DNA of 64,000 nucleotides. Source: Brochothrix campestris FSL F6-1037 (lineage in GTDB: Bacteria > Bacillota > Bacilli > Lactobacillales > Listeriaceae). A program made the position numbers and the translations under genes. The notes under the pieces were generated by a model. The model was given only the letters and a program-made list of their open reading frames with translations, ran no database searches and was not told where the DNA came from. Positions 37,773-47,449 of this stretch are shown here, piece after piece. The first letter of the stretch is position 1. Each line of letters begins with the position of its first letter. The stretch lies in NCBI RefSeq assembly GCF_000525915.1, contig NZ_AODH01000001.1:38122-102121 (forward strand), in the 5' to 3' direction.

Positions 37773-38001
37773 TTACTTTTTAGCACCGTATTTTTTACGT
37801 AATGAAGGCGAAACTGCTTTTCTTTTTTCAATTTCATCACGAAAAAAAAAGAACGGCAGACCCCTTTTTTATACGTGTAATTTTTCCACGCTGAATTAAT
37901 GAATAAAACCCTTGTTTTGAAATTTGCAAACACGCCAATGCTTCACTTGTAGAAAGGAACACAGTATCTAAATGTTCAACGCGTGGATCTTTTTCTGACA
38001 T
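37773..38001 (-). pseudogene. Small HTH protein inside the polysaccharide locus, one frameshift
   Basis: Reconstructed 75 residues. The sequence TVFLSTSEALACLQISKQGF and YSLIQRGKITRIKKG is the helix-turn-helix of excisionase/MerR-like small proteins (helix_turn_helix_17 type), followed by a basic tail rich in Lys and Arg. ATG 38001 follows AGGAG by 7 bases. The frame breaks in a T9 run on the coding strand (A9 at 37842-37850); with eight it runs to 37773. Such proteins bind DNA; regulation of this locus is plausible. It lies 10 bases after the dual glycosyltransferase gene. Confidence 0.7.
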
Positions 38002-38011
38002 ATCAATACTC

Positions 38012-40145
38012 CTATTCTTGACTGACTTTGATAATTAAATGAGTTAATTCGGCTGTTATCTTAACACAGTCAAAATATTCCATTGGATAACGTGACAAAT
38101 GACTAATCTTAGTGCTATCAGTCATCTCAATTAAATTGACCATATCAGTGATAGTCGGTACTATAGAAGATTCTGGATAAATTGATTCCGCACCTTCCCA
38201 GTTTAAAATACAAGGAAATGCACCTGATGCCATGCCTTCCATCGGTGCTAAATGAAAGCTCTCATTGTCACTTGTCGATAAAGTGTACCCGATTTTTTTA
38301 AACCATTCGCCCATATCTGCACCATGTTTATCAATAATTACATGTTTTTTTTAATGGCCCTTTTCTTATACGTTCAAATTGTTCATCGTAGTATGCCATC
38401 TCAGCAGGACGATTTTTCATCCATTCTAAATCTGAAGGTAACTTTCCTTTAATAAACAAACGATAGCGTGGATCTTTTTCAATCAATTGTTCCAACACGT
38501 CCAAAGCTAAATCCAACCGTTTCAACTGCGGTAAAATTCCAACTAATCCTATATTAAACGCCGCACCTTTTTCTTTCGGTTTCGCAAAGACTTTAGTATC
38601 AATCATGTTGTAAATCATTATCATTTTTTCACGTGGCATCCCGCATTTTTGCTGAAAAACTTCGTATATGTGTGGCGAAACAGCAATGATTTTATCAATT
38701 GCCCTATAATTAAACTGGGCAGGATAAACCGTTTTGTTTTCTTGTGCATGAACGCGAACAATTAAATGTTGATGTTGATGTTTGTTTTTTGAATACCAAA
38801 CAGTATTACCCAATCCCCATTCGCAAAAAATAACATCCGCCCAGTCTAACAATGCACGACTTTTACTTTCGTCGTGCTGATTATGACCAGACCACTGATC
38901 AATTTTCACTTCAAATTGTGAATCTGCTTCCCACTGTTTAATTGCCAACTTCAAAAATTTCAGATCATGACTTGCAACTAACAGTTTTATTGGCTCTTTT
39001 TTGAACGCCCACAGTACTGTTTTCAAACGCTGATAACTTGCATGAAAAGTATAGGGCCGAACAGCATCAAACGCCATTTTTGCAGCTCGTTCATAAAGCT
39101 GACTATCCGCTATTACATTTTTAATGATAGTTTGACAATCCCTTGTCGAATTAACAAATAAAGGGTAGTTGTTACCTAACAATTTCCGATGTAATTTTGT
39201 TGGACGACAAATGACTGGTTTACCTGCTCGACTATACTCTAATAACTTAGTTGATAACTCAACACTTTCATTATTATCAATTGATTCAGACCTAAACCCC
39301 ATACCTAAGTCGGCTGATTCTATTAACAACTGTCCTTGCTTCCGAGAAACTGCACCATGCCATTTAACAGCCTCCATTTGGTCGAAACGTTCAATAAGTT
39401 CTGCTCTTCGATCATTAAGCGGTCCTTGGAATTTATCACCAGCAATGCTAAGGTCAATCGATACTTTAGCTTGCGTTAGACCATCAACGATATCTAACAG
39501 TTCTTCAATGTACCACTCTTCGGCAAATTTACCGGTGTAAATGAGCTTGTTATTGTTATTCTTAAATCGTGGTTGTTCTGTAATATTTGGAATCATTGGC
39601 TTTAAAAGTTCAATTTTCGATCCATTTTCTTTTGTTAATTCACAGAAAGCTTTTTTCATCTCTTCAGTTTGCAAAAATAGTTTTGGAAAGTCTTGATAAA
39701 TTGCCTTTAATCGTCGCCGTTCTCCTTTTTTCGAATACTGTTGCCGATGCTCAAAATTTGTAATATAAGGGATTGTTTTAGCTGCTAATTCCTTTTCGTT
39801 TTGTAACGCCACTACTAAATCTAATCCCCGTACAATAATCAAATCGTACTTAAGTAGGTCATCCCGCTCCTTCATCAATGCAATGGCCTCAGAAATCGAC
39901 ATGCGATTACGATTTTCAAATGAATGTTGTTCATAAACTGTAAAGGTGTCAATCACAGCCACATTATCCAATTGCTCCATTTCACTAATTAGATGTTTAT
40001 GTTTAATTTTAGCTTTCAATAAAATTTCGACATTCACATTTTTACCTACTGCTAACATATTTGCCATTGAAGTGAGCCATACTGCCGACCCATCAATAAA
40101 ATTCAAATCCACATCACCATATACTAAAACATTTAACTGACGCAT
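38012..40145 (-). pseudogene. Two-domain glycosyltransferase (tandem GT-B/GT4-like), one frameshift
   Basis: Reconstructed about 710 residues with two GT-B-like glycosyltransferase halves. The first half begins VLVYGDVDLNFIDGSAVW and has IYTGKFAEEWYIEELL and a ELSTKLLEYSRAGKPVICRP donor-site region. The second half starts near residue 395 (KLLVASHDLKFLKLAIKQW) and has VGILPQLKRLDLALDVL and ESFHLAPMEGMASGAFPCIL, an E-X7-E-like donor site. A run of eight A (near 38345-38352) splits the last 100 residues off; with seven the frame is continuous. Start ATG 40145 follows AGGAGG. Two linked domains suggest it adds two sugars. Its acceptor is unknown. Confidence 0.82.
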
Positions 40146-40158
40146 AAGTCCTCCTAAT

Positions 40159-42310
40159 CTATTTTTCAACCTGATTTTTAAATTTCATTGGACATTGTCC
40201 CCCTTGTTTAATGAAGTTAAAGCGATCGCTGCTAAATAGTCGCTTACCCGCACTAAATTCAGATGCTAACGAGTCATCGATAGCCATACGTTCAAACAAT
40301 TCAAACACATTATCTGATGTTACCATTTCCGTTTTAAAGAGAATTTGTCCATATCCACCATCACTTACGAATTGATAATCTAACCCTTTCTCTTGTTCAA
40401 TTAATTGATTTTTCTTAAATAAAAAATGATTTTTTTTGACAATAATATCCGCTTCACTATATATAGCACTCGCAATCATATCTTCTAAGTAATGCTTGCC
40501 ATAAAAATGTTGTAAATCAATGTAGGCACTGTATTTAGTATCAATAAGATCAGATAGAGACGGGATGTTTTTTAAATAAGGATAGTGATAAATTCGACAA
40601 GTTGATGTGTTATACTGATTCATCAACTGGGCATTAGCTGCATTAATTGTTGTCAGAAGAATAAGTTTTTTCGCTGGATAAAGCTGACTTTCAAATAATA
40701 ATTTTGCTTTTTCTGCTTCTTTCTCATTTTTAGCCCGTACAATTATCGTGACGTCATTTTGATAAGTGTATGTAATGCCGATGTTTTTTAAAATTAAAGA
40801 GAGCCTATTCTGATACGTATGGTGAAGCATCACTTCTCGTATCCCTGCTAGTCTTTTTTGTTCGTAAAGTTGGTCATTATCTAAAACAACACGGAATTTT
40901 TCTTCTAACGAAGAAGTATCGTCACCTATCATAACAATATCTCCAAAGAAGCGTTTGATTCCCTCCGAGTAACTACTTATAATAGGTGTGCCTGAGGCAA
41001 GTCCTTCAAATACTCTTCGTGAAAACATCGTTGGTGAGTATTTAATGCTGTTAACATTAACCATATATTTATAACCTTTATACGCAAGTGGAATCTTTTT
41101 ATAAGGTAAACTACCCTGTACACTTTTTTGGAAGCGTTCTGGAAATGAAAAGTCTGTTCGACCTTCTTTGTTCTTTTCATAGTTACGATCAAAAATATCC
41201 AATCCTTGAATCGTGGCAACCTCCAAAACTTCTTCCATATCATTGCGTCGTTCTACATGACGATTTCCATAATACGAACCTGCAAAAGATACCCCATCTT
41301 TCCGCTCATTTTTCAAACGAATCGGATTATGTAATCTCGGTTGGGCAGAAAAAGGGAGTGCGTAAACATTCTTATGCTTTGCACGGTTCTGGTAGTTTTC
41401 AATCATATTGGCATCTGTAGTATAGATATAATCAAATAACTCTGCCGTTTCAATGAATTTTTCAAAATGGATAGGGTCTTCTTTATTCCAAAAAACCGTT
41501 GGAATACCTCTGCTCTTACACCATTGCAACAATTGATGTAATGCTTCTTTATCTTGATTCGCATATTTAGCAATTTTAAATTCCCAACTACCACCATTTC
41601 CGCGCCATGCACTTTCCACGAATAATAAGTCCGGTTGTTGTTCTTCTAAAACCGCTTTGAAGTTTTCTGGCGAAAATGTAATCAGTTTAACTTCTTCTTG
41701 ATAACAACTCATCGTAAACTCATCAAAAATGACGGCCATCTTCAACTCAGTTAAGTCATTGATTTTTGTTACTTTTTTTTAATAATTGTTGTGGCGCAGC
41801 TTTACTTATATCCTTATTTTTGTTCACTTGATCGATTCGCTTAATTTCACCTTTTTTGAGGATAACCATGCCTTTACCACTTATTTTCATTGCTATTCTA
41901 ATTTCTTTTGTCATATCAGATAATGTATGGGTAATTGGCGCTTGGATTGAATATAATGTCGATGTTCGTTTTTCAACATGACTATATTCAATAATTGCTA
42001 TGTGAACAGAGGCCTTACCAATCACCTCCGCATCAAAGTGTAAATGGATATGTTCGTTTTCTAATACTGGAATAAGCTCTTGAGGAAAACTTTTAAAATA
42101 GGTATTTTTCTCCAAGAGCGAAATATAATTTGCTTTGTCGGTTGTATTGGAAAATATTAAGTTATTATCTTGACTGTATTTATGGACTGTCGGATGTGAA
42201 CTAAACCAATTTTCTAGTTTCATAATCGCTGTATTGGATAATAAAACAGGGTTGATTTGGTTTAAAATTTGTTGCTGTAGTTCTTCAATTTCAACTTTCC
42301 AAGTTTTCAT
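40159..42310 (-). pseudogene. CgeB-type glycosyltransferase with N-terminal extension, one frameshift
   Basis: Reconstructed about 716 residues. The C-terminal 520 residues resemble the CgeB/DUF3880 glycosyltransferase group: IFDEFTMSCYQEEVKLITFSP lead-in (in two parts), FVESAWRGNGG, NKEDPIHFEKF, SFAGSYYGNRH and RRVFEGLASGTPIISSYSEG. A further N-terminal 180 residues with a beta-rich region has no clear family. The two pieces join at KKVTKINDL in an A8 run (T8 at 41773-41780); with seven A no stop remains. A nucleotide-sugar is the expected donor. The ATG 42310 directly follows the stop of the coiled-coil gene. Confidence 0.82.
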
Positions 42311-42769
42311 TTACGTTATTCCCTTCACTCGTTTCTTTTTTAAAACCCAATATTTCCTCATCAATTTAATGATTTTAGTATTGTTTAATCGTTGATATCT
42401 TTCGTTCAGCTGTTTCAGTTCTAAATCTTTACGTTTTACTTCTGCAACTAAAATTGCGTGTGCTTGCTTAAGTTTCTCATGTAAAGAGCTTAATTCAGCT
42501 AGCTGTGTTTCTGTAATTTCCATCAAGTTTTTTTTGTTGTTCTAACACTTGAAAAACGGTACGCTGAAATTGAATGCGTTTTTTCTTTTTTCTACACGAC
42601 TTGCTTCAATTTTTGTCTGAAAATCACGTTGTTCTGCCTTATAATGTTCAAGAGCGTGTATTGCTTCATCGCGTTCTATCTTCATTTTAGCCATCTCAGC
42701 TATTTGCTCTGTCACCTGTTGTTCCAATTGTTTGATTTTTGAAACTAGTGCACTTCCTTCTGTTTTCAT
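42311..42769 (-). pseudogene. Coiled-coil protein of the polysaccharide locus, two frameshifts
   Basis: Reconstructed 152 residues, nearly all predicted coiled coil with heptad-like Leu/Ile spacing (VSKIKQLEQQVTEQIAEMAK, LAELSSLHEKLKQAHAILV), ending in a basic tail (KIIKLMRKYWVLKKKRVK). The tail pattern is common at the ends of glycosyltransferase-associated coils. Two homopolymer errors, one base short in the A-run near 42575 and one base extra in A8 near 42534, cancel, giving a continuous frame. It may tether the neighbouring glycosyltransferases or sense chain length. ATG 42769 follows AAGGAG. No family function known. Confidence 0.65.
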
Positions 42770-42802
42770 GTGGTTTTCTCCTTCCTTAACCTAACGCTCT
42801 GC

Positions 42803-44063
42803 TTAGGATTTGATTGTTTTATAGACAGTAAGCAATTGCTTACTTTCATGCTCCCAATTGTATCGTTTACTTGCCTTTAACGCATTGTTCCTTAAGCATT
42901 CACGATATTCTGGATGCGCAATTAATAGATTAACAGCTTGCGCAATCGATTTTGCTGAATGGGAATCAACCAAAATCCCTGTTTTCTCCGTTAAAACAAC
43001 CCGCTTCATTTCAGGGAATCGACTGGCTATGACTGGAACACCAGCCATCATGTATTCAAATAGCTTATTAGATGAGGCAGAAAAATGATTGTAACAGACG
43101 TTATTTAACACTTGAAACCCTAAATAAGCTTGTTTTGTATAGGTTGGCAAATCACTTAATGGCACTTTTTCTACAAATTTTATTCGATCAGATAACTGTT
43201 CTTTTTTAACACGAGTCACTAGTTCCAACTTCATTTTCCCATCACCAATCAGCACAAGAACACCTTTATTAAATAAAGGGACTGCCTCAATTAATTTATC
43301 TAATCCCCGTCCCGTTTGTATACCTCCTTGATATAGAAGAATAGGTTCTTCAGGAGGGATATTTAAAAGCTGATATAAATTACAATTGTTTTTACTAGCA
43401 TTCTTTGTAACCGTTGGATAATTATGAATCACCGCTGGACGCCTTCCGTAGAGTTGCTCGATATAGTTTGCTCGCGTTATATTCTCATGAATGTAAACAT
43501 CAACATGTTTTAGTAATTTCCGTTCAACCACTTCATACCATTTACTGTTATAACCGGTACGACTCGTTTGGATTTCATGTGAATCATAAACGAGTTTTGT
43601 ACGTGTTACTTTTTTGATGATTACCCCCTGCAATAAGGTGTTCAAATCATTGCTGTGAACGATGTCACCTGGTGCTTTTAAAGCGACTAAAGTCATTTGC
43701 CAAAAGATATACCCGATACGAAGCCAACGTTTTTTTTTCATAAAGAAATAATAATAGGATTAAAGAAAGGCCTACGACAGGAATCGAATAATAGCCGATG
43801 ACGAGTAAAATGCTCGCTAAAACAAACGCTAAAATGGATTTTTTCAATTGATTTAACTGGCCCAAAATAGGAAGTGTTCCCTTTACACGTGTCACTGTTA
43901 GATTATTAATGTCATTCTGAGGAAGCAAGCTTTGTGGTTTAGAGGGTTGGATTGCAATAAGTAGCACTTGATTCCCCGCCTCGGCTAACGTACCCACACT
44001 TCGCAATACCCTCGCATCATTCGTAAAGTGATTCCAAACAAGCATCGTTACTTTATTATTCAT
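42803..44063 (-). pseudogene. Glycosyltransferase family 4 with an inserted membrane hairpin, one frameshift
   Basis: Reconstructed 419 residues. It opens like GT4 (VWNHFTNDARVLRSVGTLAE). Residues about 80-110 are very hydrophobic and can form two membrane segments, placed between the first and second strand groups of the N-terminal Rossmann domain. Then follow HSNDLNTLLQGV, LVYDSHE, LYQGGIQTGRGLDKL, VLIGDG and the E-X7-E site NKLFEYMMAGVPVIAS. The break is in a nine-A run (near 43733-43741); with eight the frame is continuous. The start ATG 44063 overlaps the upstream glycosyltransferase. Likely a membrane-bound enzyme of polymer assembly. Confidence 0.83.
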
Positions 44064-45242
44064 CTCGACAGACCTCTTTTAATTTTTGTTTATTCAAATC
44101 CCAATTGTAGTATTTCATCGCAAATTGCCAACCATTATTACCTAAATCCTGACGTAATTGCGGTGAATTTTTCAATAGTGTAATCGTATCTCTGATCGAC
44201 TTAATCTCTTCCTCCTTAAAGACAAAACCACAGTGTGCCTGTTCAATAATAGATTTACTATAGCCTGAAACAACTGCAACTGTTGGAATAGAACAACCCA
44301 TGTAGTCAATCAACTTTCCTGGTATTACCTTATGAAATGCTTGATGATCAGTTAGACTTAGAAAGGCTATATCTGCATCACGAATCATCTCCAATACATT
44401 TTTACGTGTATCAGGTGGAAGGATGCTTGTGTTTTGAGCTAAATTTTCAGCTAAAATACGTTGTTCTAATTGTGTTTTCTTATAACCATAACCGACAATT
44501 TTAAACTTAATTTCACAATCACCTGCCATTGCCTTCGCTAATTCACAAAAGACATCTAGATTTTGCGCAAGACCAATATTCCCTGCATAAATGACTGTGA
44601 ATTTTTTTCGTTGTCTTTTTATGGTCTTTTTCAGCTCTTGTTCTGTTAAACCATTGGGAATAAAACTAATTTTAGAAGGATTTATTTCTTTATCTTGTAA
44701 GTATGTTAAAAAGCCCTCACTATTAATTAAAATTTCATCAGACGCTTGATAGACTTTATTTTCTAACCAGTATGCAGCTTTCATGTTGAAACTGTTTGTT
44801 TTCTTCCCAATCCCTCTAAGGCATCAGGCCATAAATCCCGCACATCGACAATTAAGCGTGCTTTCCATTTCCATTTAGCGATAATGCCAGGTATTGAGAT
44901 GAAAATTGGCGGTGTTGAGATTAACACAATATCGTATTTCTCTTTTGAAAAAATTATCCGAAAAGTTAATTTGATAATTGTCTCTAAATATAACAGTAAA
45001 CGAAAAAATAAATTGCTTGTATAATACTGTGTACGAATTGTCACACGTGTCACATTGGCAGGTGCTTCATCCCAAAATTTATTTTGTTGGTAAATCTCTT
45101 TATTCGGATAGGTCGGTGCCGATGTCAGAACATCAACTTGATGATCTTCACTTAATAAGGCAGCAATATTTTTAAGGCGATTGGCAGCACTGCCGATTTC
45201 AGGATAAAAATTTTGCGTTAGCACTAATATTTTTTTTACCAA
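44056..45242 (-). pseudogene. Glycosyltransferase family 4 (WbuB-like), one frameshift
   Basis: Reconstructed 395 residues. N-terminal half: LTQNFYPEIGSAANRLKNIA, LISTPPIFISIPG and the strong LIVDVRDLWPDAL motif of WbuB/fucosaminyl-type GT4 enzymes. C-terminal half: INSEGF, SFIPNGL, IYAGNIGLAQNLDV, and the donor site FHKVIPGKLIDYMGCSIPT. The two halves are separated by one missing base near 44804, probably in a G-run. The start is TTG 45242 after AAAGGTG, followed by eight A, so the first codons are uncertain. Predicted to transfer an amino sugar to a lipid-linked acceptor. Confidence 0.84.
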
Positions 45243-45261
45243 ACCGGTACACCTTTCCTAA

Positions 45262-46550
45262 TTATGCCAGTTGAGTTGTTTGCTCAATCACTTTTTCTAT
45301 GCGAGCAAGGTTCCCTAGGTTGATATAATTAATGTCATTAGCGGACACGTTAAGAATGTTTTTTGTGTCGAGGATATTTTTTTTGGTTCATATTTTCAAA
45401 TGTTGTTGAGTCCATCTCTCTAAACGCACTATGATCCGTTAATACTAGAATTAAATCTGCGTTATTAATTGCCACAGCAAGATTTTTTTCCACGAAGGCT
45501 GCTTCAACATGAGGATCATAGGCCACTACCTCAAAACATTGTTGCGCTGTTAAGTGTTCATAAATTTCCATTGCAGGACTTTCACGAACATCATCGATAT
45601 CTCCTTTATATGTAAGACCAAAAACTGTTATTTTTTTTTCCTGAATACTGTTGCATTAACTGGTTTGTCTTTGTTATTACAAACTGAGGCATTGATGTAT
45701 TTATTTCACGTGACAACTGAATTAGAGGCGAATAATCTGGTGAAGCTGCTGCTATAAAATAAGGATCAATAGCCAAACAGTGACCCCCAACACCTGGCCC
45801 CGGTTGATGAAGGTTAACACGAGGATGTTTGTTAGCCATTTCAATTACTTTTAAGGCATCAATATCTAAATCAGCTGAAATTTTAACCAATTCATTCGCT
45901 AATGCAATATTGACATCTCGAAACGTATTTTCCATTAATTTAGAAAGTTCTGCTGTTCTGGCAGTTGTTAAAATGAGTTCCCCTTTAACAAATGTTTCAT
46001 AGACTTCTTTTCCAGCTTGCGTACATTCTGCTGTGACACCACCAATGATTCGATTGTTATAGACAAGCTCATGAATGATTTGTCCTGGTAATACGCGTTC
46101 AGGACAATGCACGAGATAGATTGTTTCACCGATTATAAAACCAGCTTCTTCCAACATCGGTTGTACAAGATTTTCGGTTGATTGCGGTGCGACCGTCGAT
46201 TCAAGAATGATTGTGTTACCCACTTCAACAAACGGTAAAATCGATTTAATCGCATTCGCAACATAACTCAAATCACAGGACTTTAAGTCATCGTTATGAT
46301 TCGGAGTCGGAACTGCAATAATGAAAACATCTGCCTTTTCTGGCGTTAATGACGCCTTAAACGTTCCACAGGCAAGTGCATGATTGAGCTCCTCTTGCAA
46401 CCCAGGCTCCTCAATATGTAAAATACCGCGATTTAATTGTTCGACAGTCAGACAATTAACATCTACCCCCACAACATCTTGGTTATGATTTGCAAACATA
46501 ACAGCCGTAGGTAATCCAATATATCCTAATCCCATTGTTACTATTTTCAT
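45262..46550 (-). pseudogene. wecC: UDP-N-acetyl-D-mannosamine dehydrogenase, two frameshifts
   Basis: Oxidises UDP-ManNAc to UDP-ManNAcA with two NAD+. Reconstructed 428 residues. The N-terminus has the NAD fold (IVTMGLGYIGLPTAVMFA), LESTVAPQSTE, and PERVLPG; the middle carries the catalytic Cys in GVGGHCLAIDPYF; the C-terminal domain has VFGLTYKGDIDDVRESPA and DHSAFREM. Breaks occur in A9 (near 45636-45644) and A8 (near 45378-45385), both one base too long. Start ATG 46550 follows GAGGATG. With mnaA at the other end of the locus this gives a complete route from UDP-GlcNAc to UDP-ManNAcA. The symbol follows the E. coli name. Confidence 0.9.
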
Positions 46551-46636
46551 TTTTACATCCTCATATTCTATAGTTTTTTTGTCTTTAAAAGTTAGTAATG
46601 TCATCATTTCAGATGTGACATTACTTTAAAAATTGT

Positions 46637-47098
46637 TTACTCAGATTCAGGTATTTTAACCTTCCATTCTCCTAAAATTTCTTTCATTGGCATATACACT
46701 AAGATTGCCTCCGTCACAGAAGTTGGAATTTCAAAATAAACATCTCCTGAAACCTTATCATTCACTGCGATTTCTTGACCAATACTATTTCCTGGTGCAT
46801 ACACGTTGTATGTATCTTTACCAACTTTAAGCTTAAAATCGCCTCCACCGATACCTACTGCCATCTGATCATTGTTTTTGAAAGATAAGGTGAACATTAC
46901 AATGTTTTTCTTATCATTCTTACCTGATTCAGTGGTTCTGATTTTTTTCAACTTCATTTCGATGTTGTCAATCGTCTTTGTTTTAAATTGTTGTTCCGCT
47001 GCAATGTTCTTTTGTTCTTTTTTTTCAGAAGTAACTCCACAGGCTGATAACAAGAACAAACATAGCAATGATACAAGCAGTATCGTTTTTTTACTCAT
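46637..47098 (-). CDS. DUF4352-domain lipoprotein
   Basis: A 153-residue exported lipoprotein. Signal MSKKTILLVSLLCLF with lipobox LLSAC (Cys20), a short charged linker, then a beta-sandwich of the DUF4352 type (telomeric repeat-binding factor 2-like; FTLSFKNNDQMAV, VGKDTYNVYAPG, VNDKVSGDVYFEIP). Such proteins are common and of unknown role on the outer membrane face of Bacillota. It precedes the polysaccharide locus on the same strand but is separated from it by 86 bases and no clear terminator. Confidence 0.85.
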   Translation of the reverse strand: MSKKTILLVSLLCLFLLSACGVTSEKKEQKNIAAEQQFKTKTIDNIEMKLKKIRTTESGKNDKKNIVMFTLSFKNNDQMAVGIGGGDFKLKVGKDTYNVYAPGNSIGQEIAVNDKVSGDVYFEIPTSVTEAILVYMPMKEILGEWKVKIPESE

Positions 47099-47256
47099 TT
47101 CTTCACTCCATTCTTTTTATAAACATTGATTGAACAGTAGCACTTTTTAAATAAGGGGTACCACTTAATTATATTTCTGATTATGAATAATGTAAAATAA
47201 TGATTAATCATATAACAATAAGAAATACAAATACATATAGACTGTGATGAGCTTAT

Positions 47257-47290
47257 CAAAAAGGGATGATGTGTTAGTCACATCATCCCT
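47257..47290 (-). terminator. Terminator of the large repeat protein gene
   Basis: GGGATGATGTG and CACATCATCCC form an 11-pair stem around five bases; five T follow on the minus strand. It is about 160 bases after the stop. The rest of the 47099-47449 gap holds no gene I can support. Confidence 0.85.
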
Positions 47291-47449
47291 TTCGGATTGT
47301 AGAAAAAGTCGAAACAGACCTCATTTTCTGTTGAATTCTATTACTATGACTTTGTTTACGAGATGATAAGACTGAACTACGGCAGTCTTTATCTGCAACA
47401 ATGCTAATGAGTCTGGGAAGTAGTGCCACTTGCTTATATCTAGCTGTAT

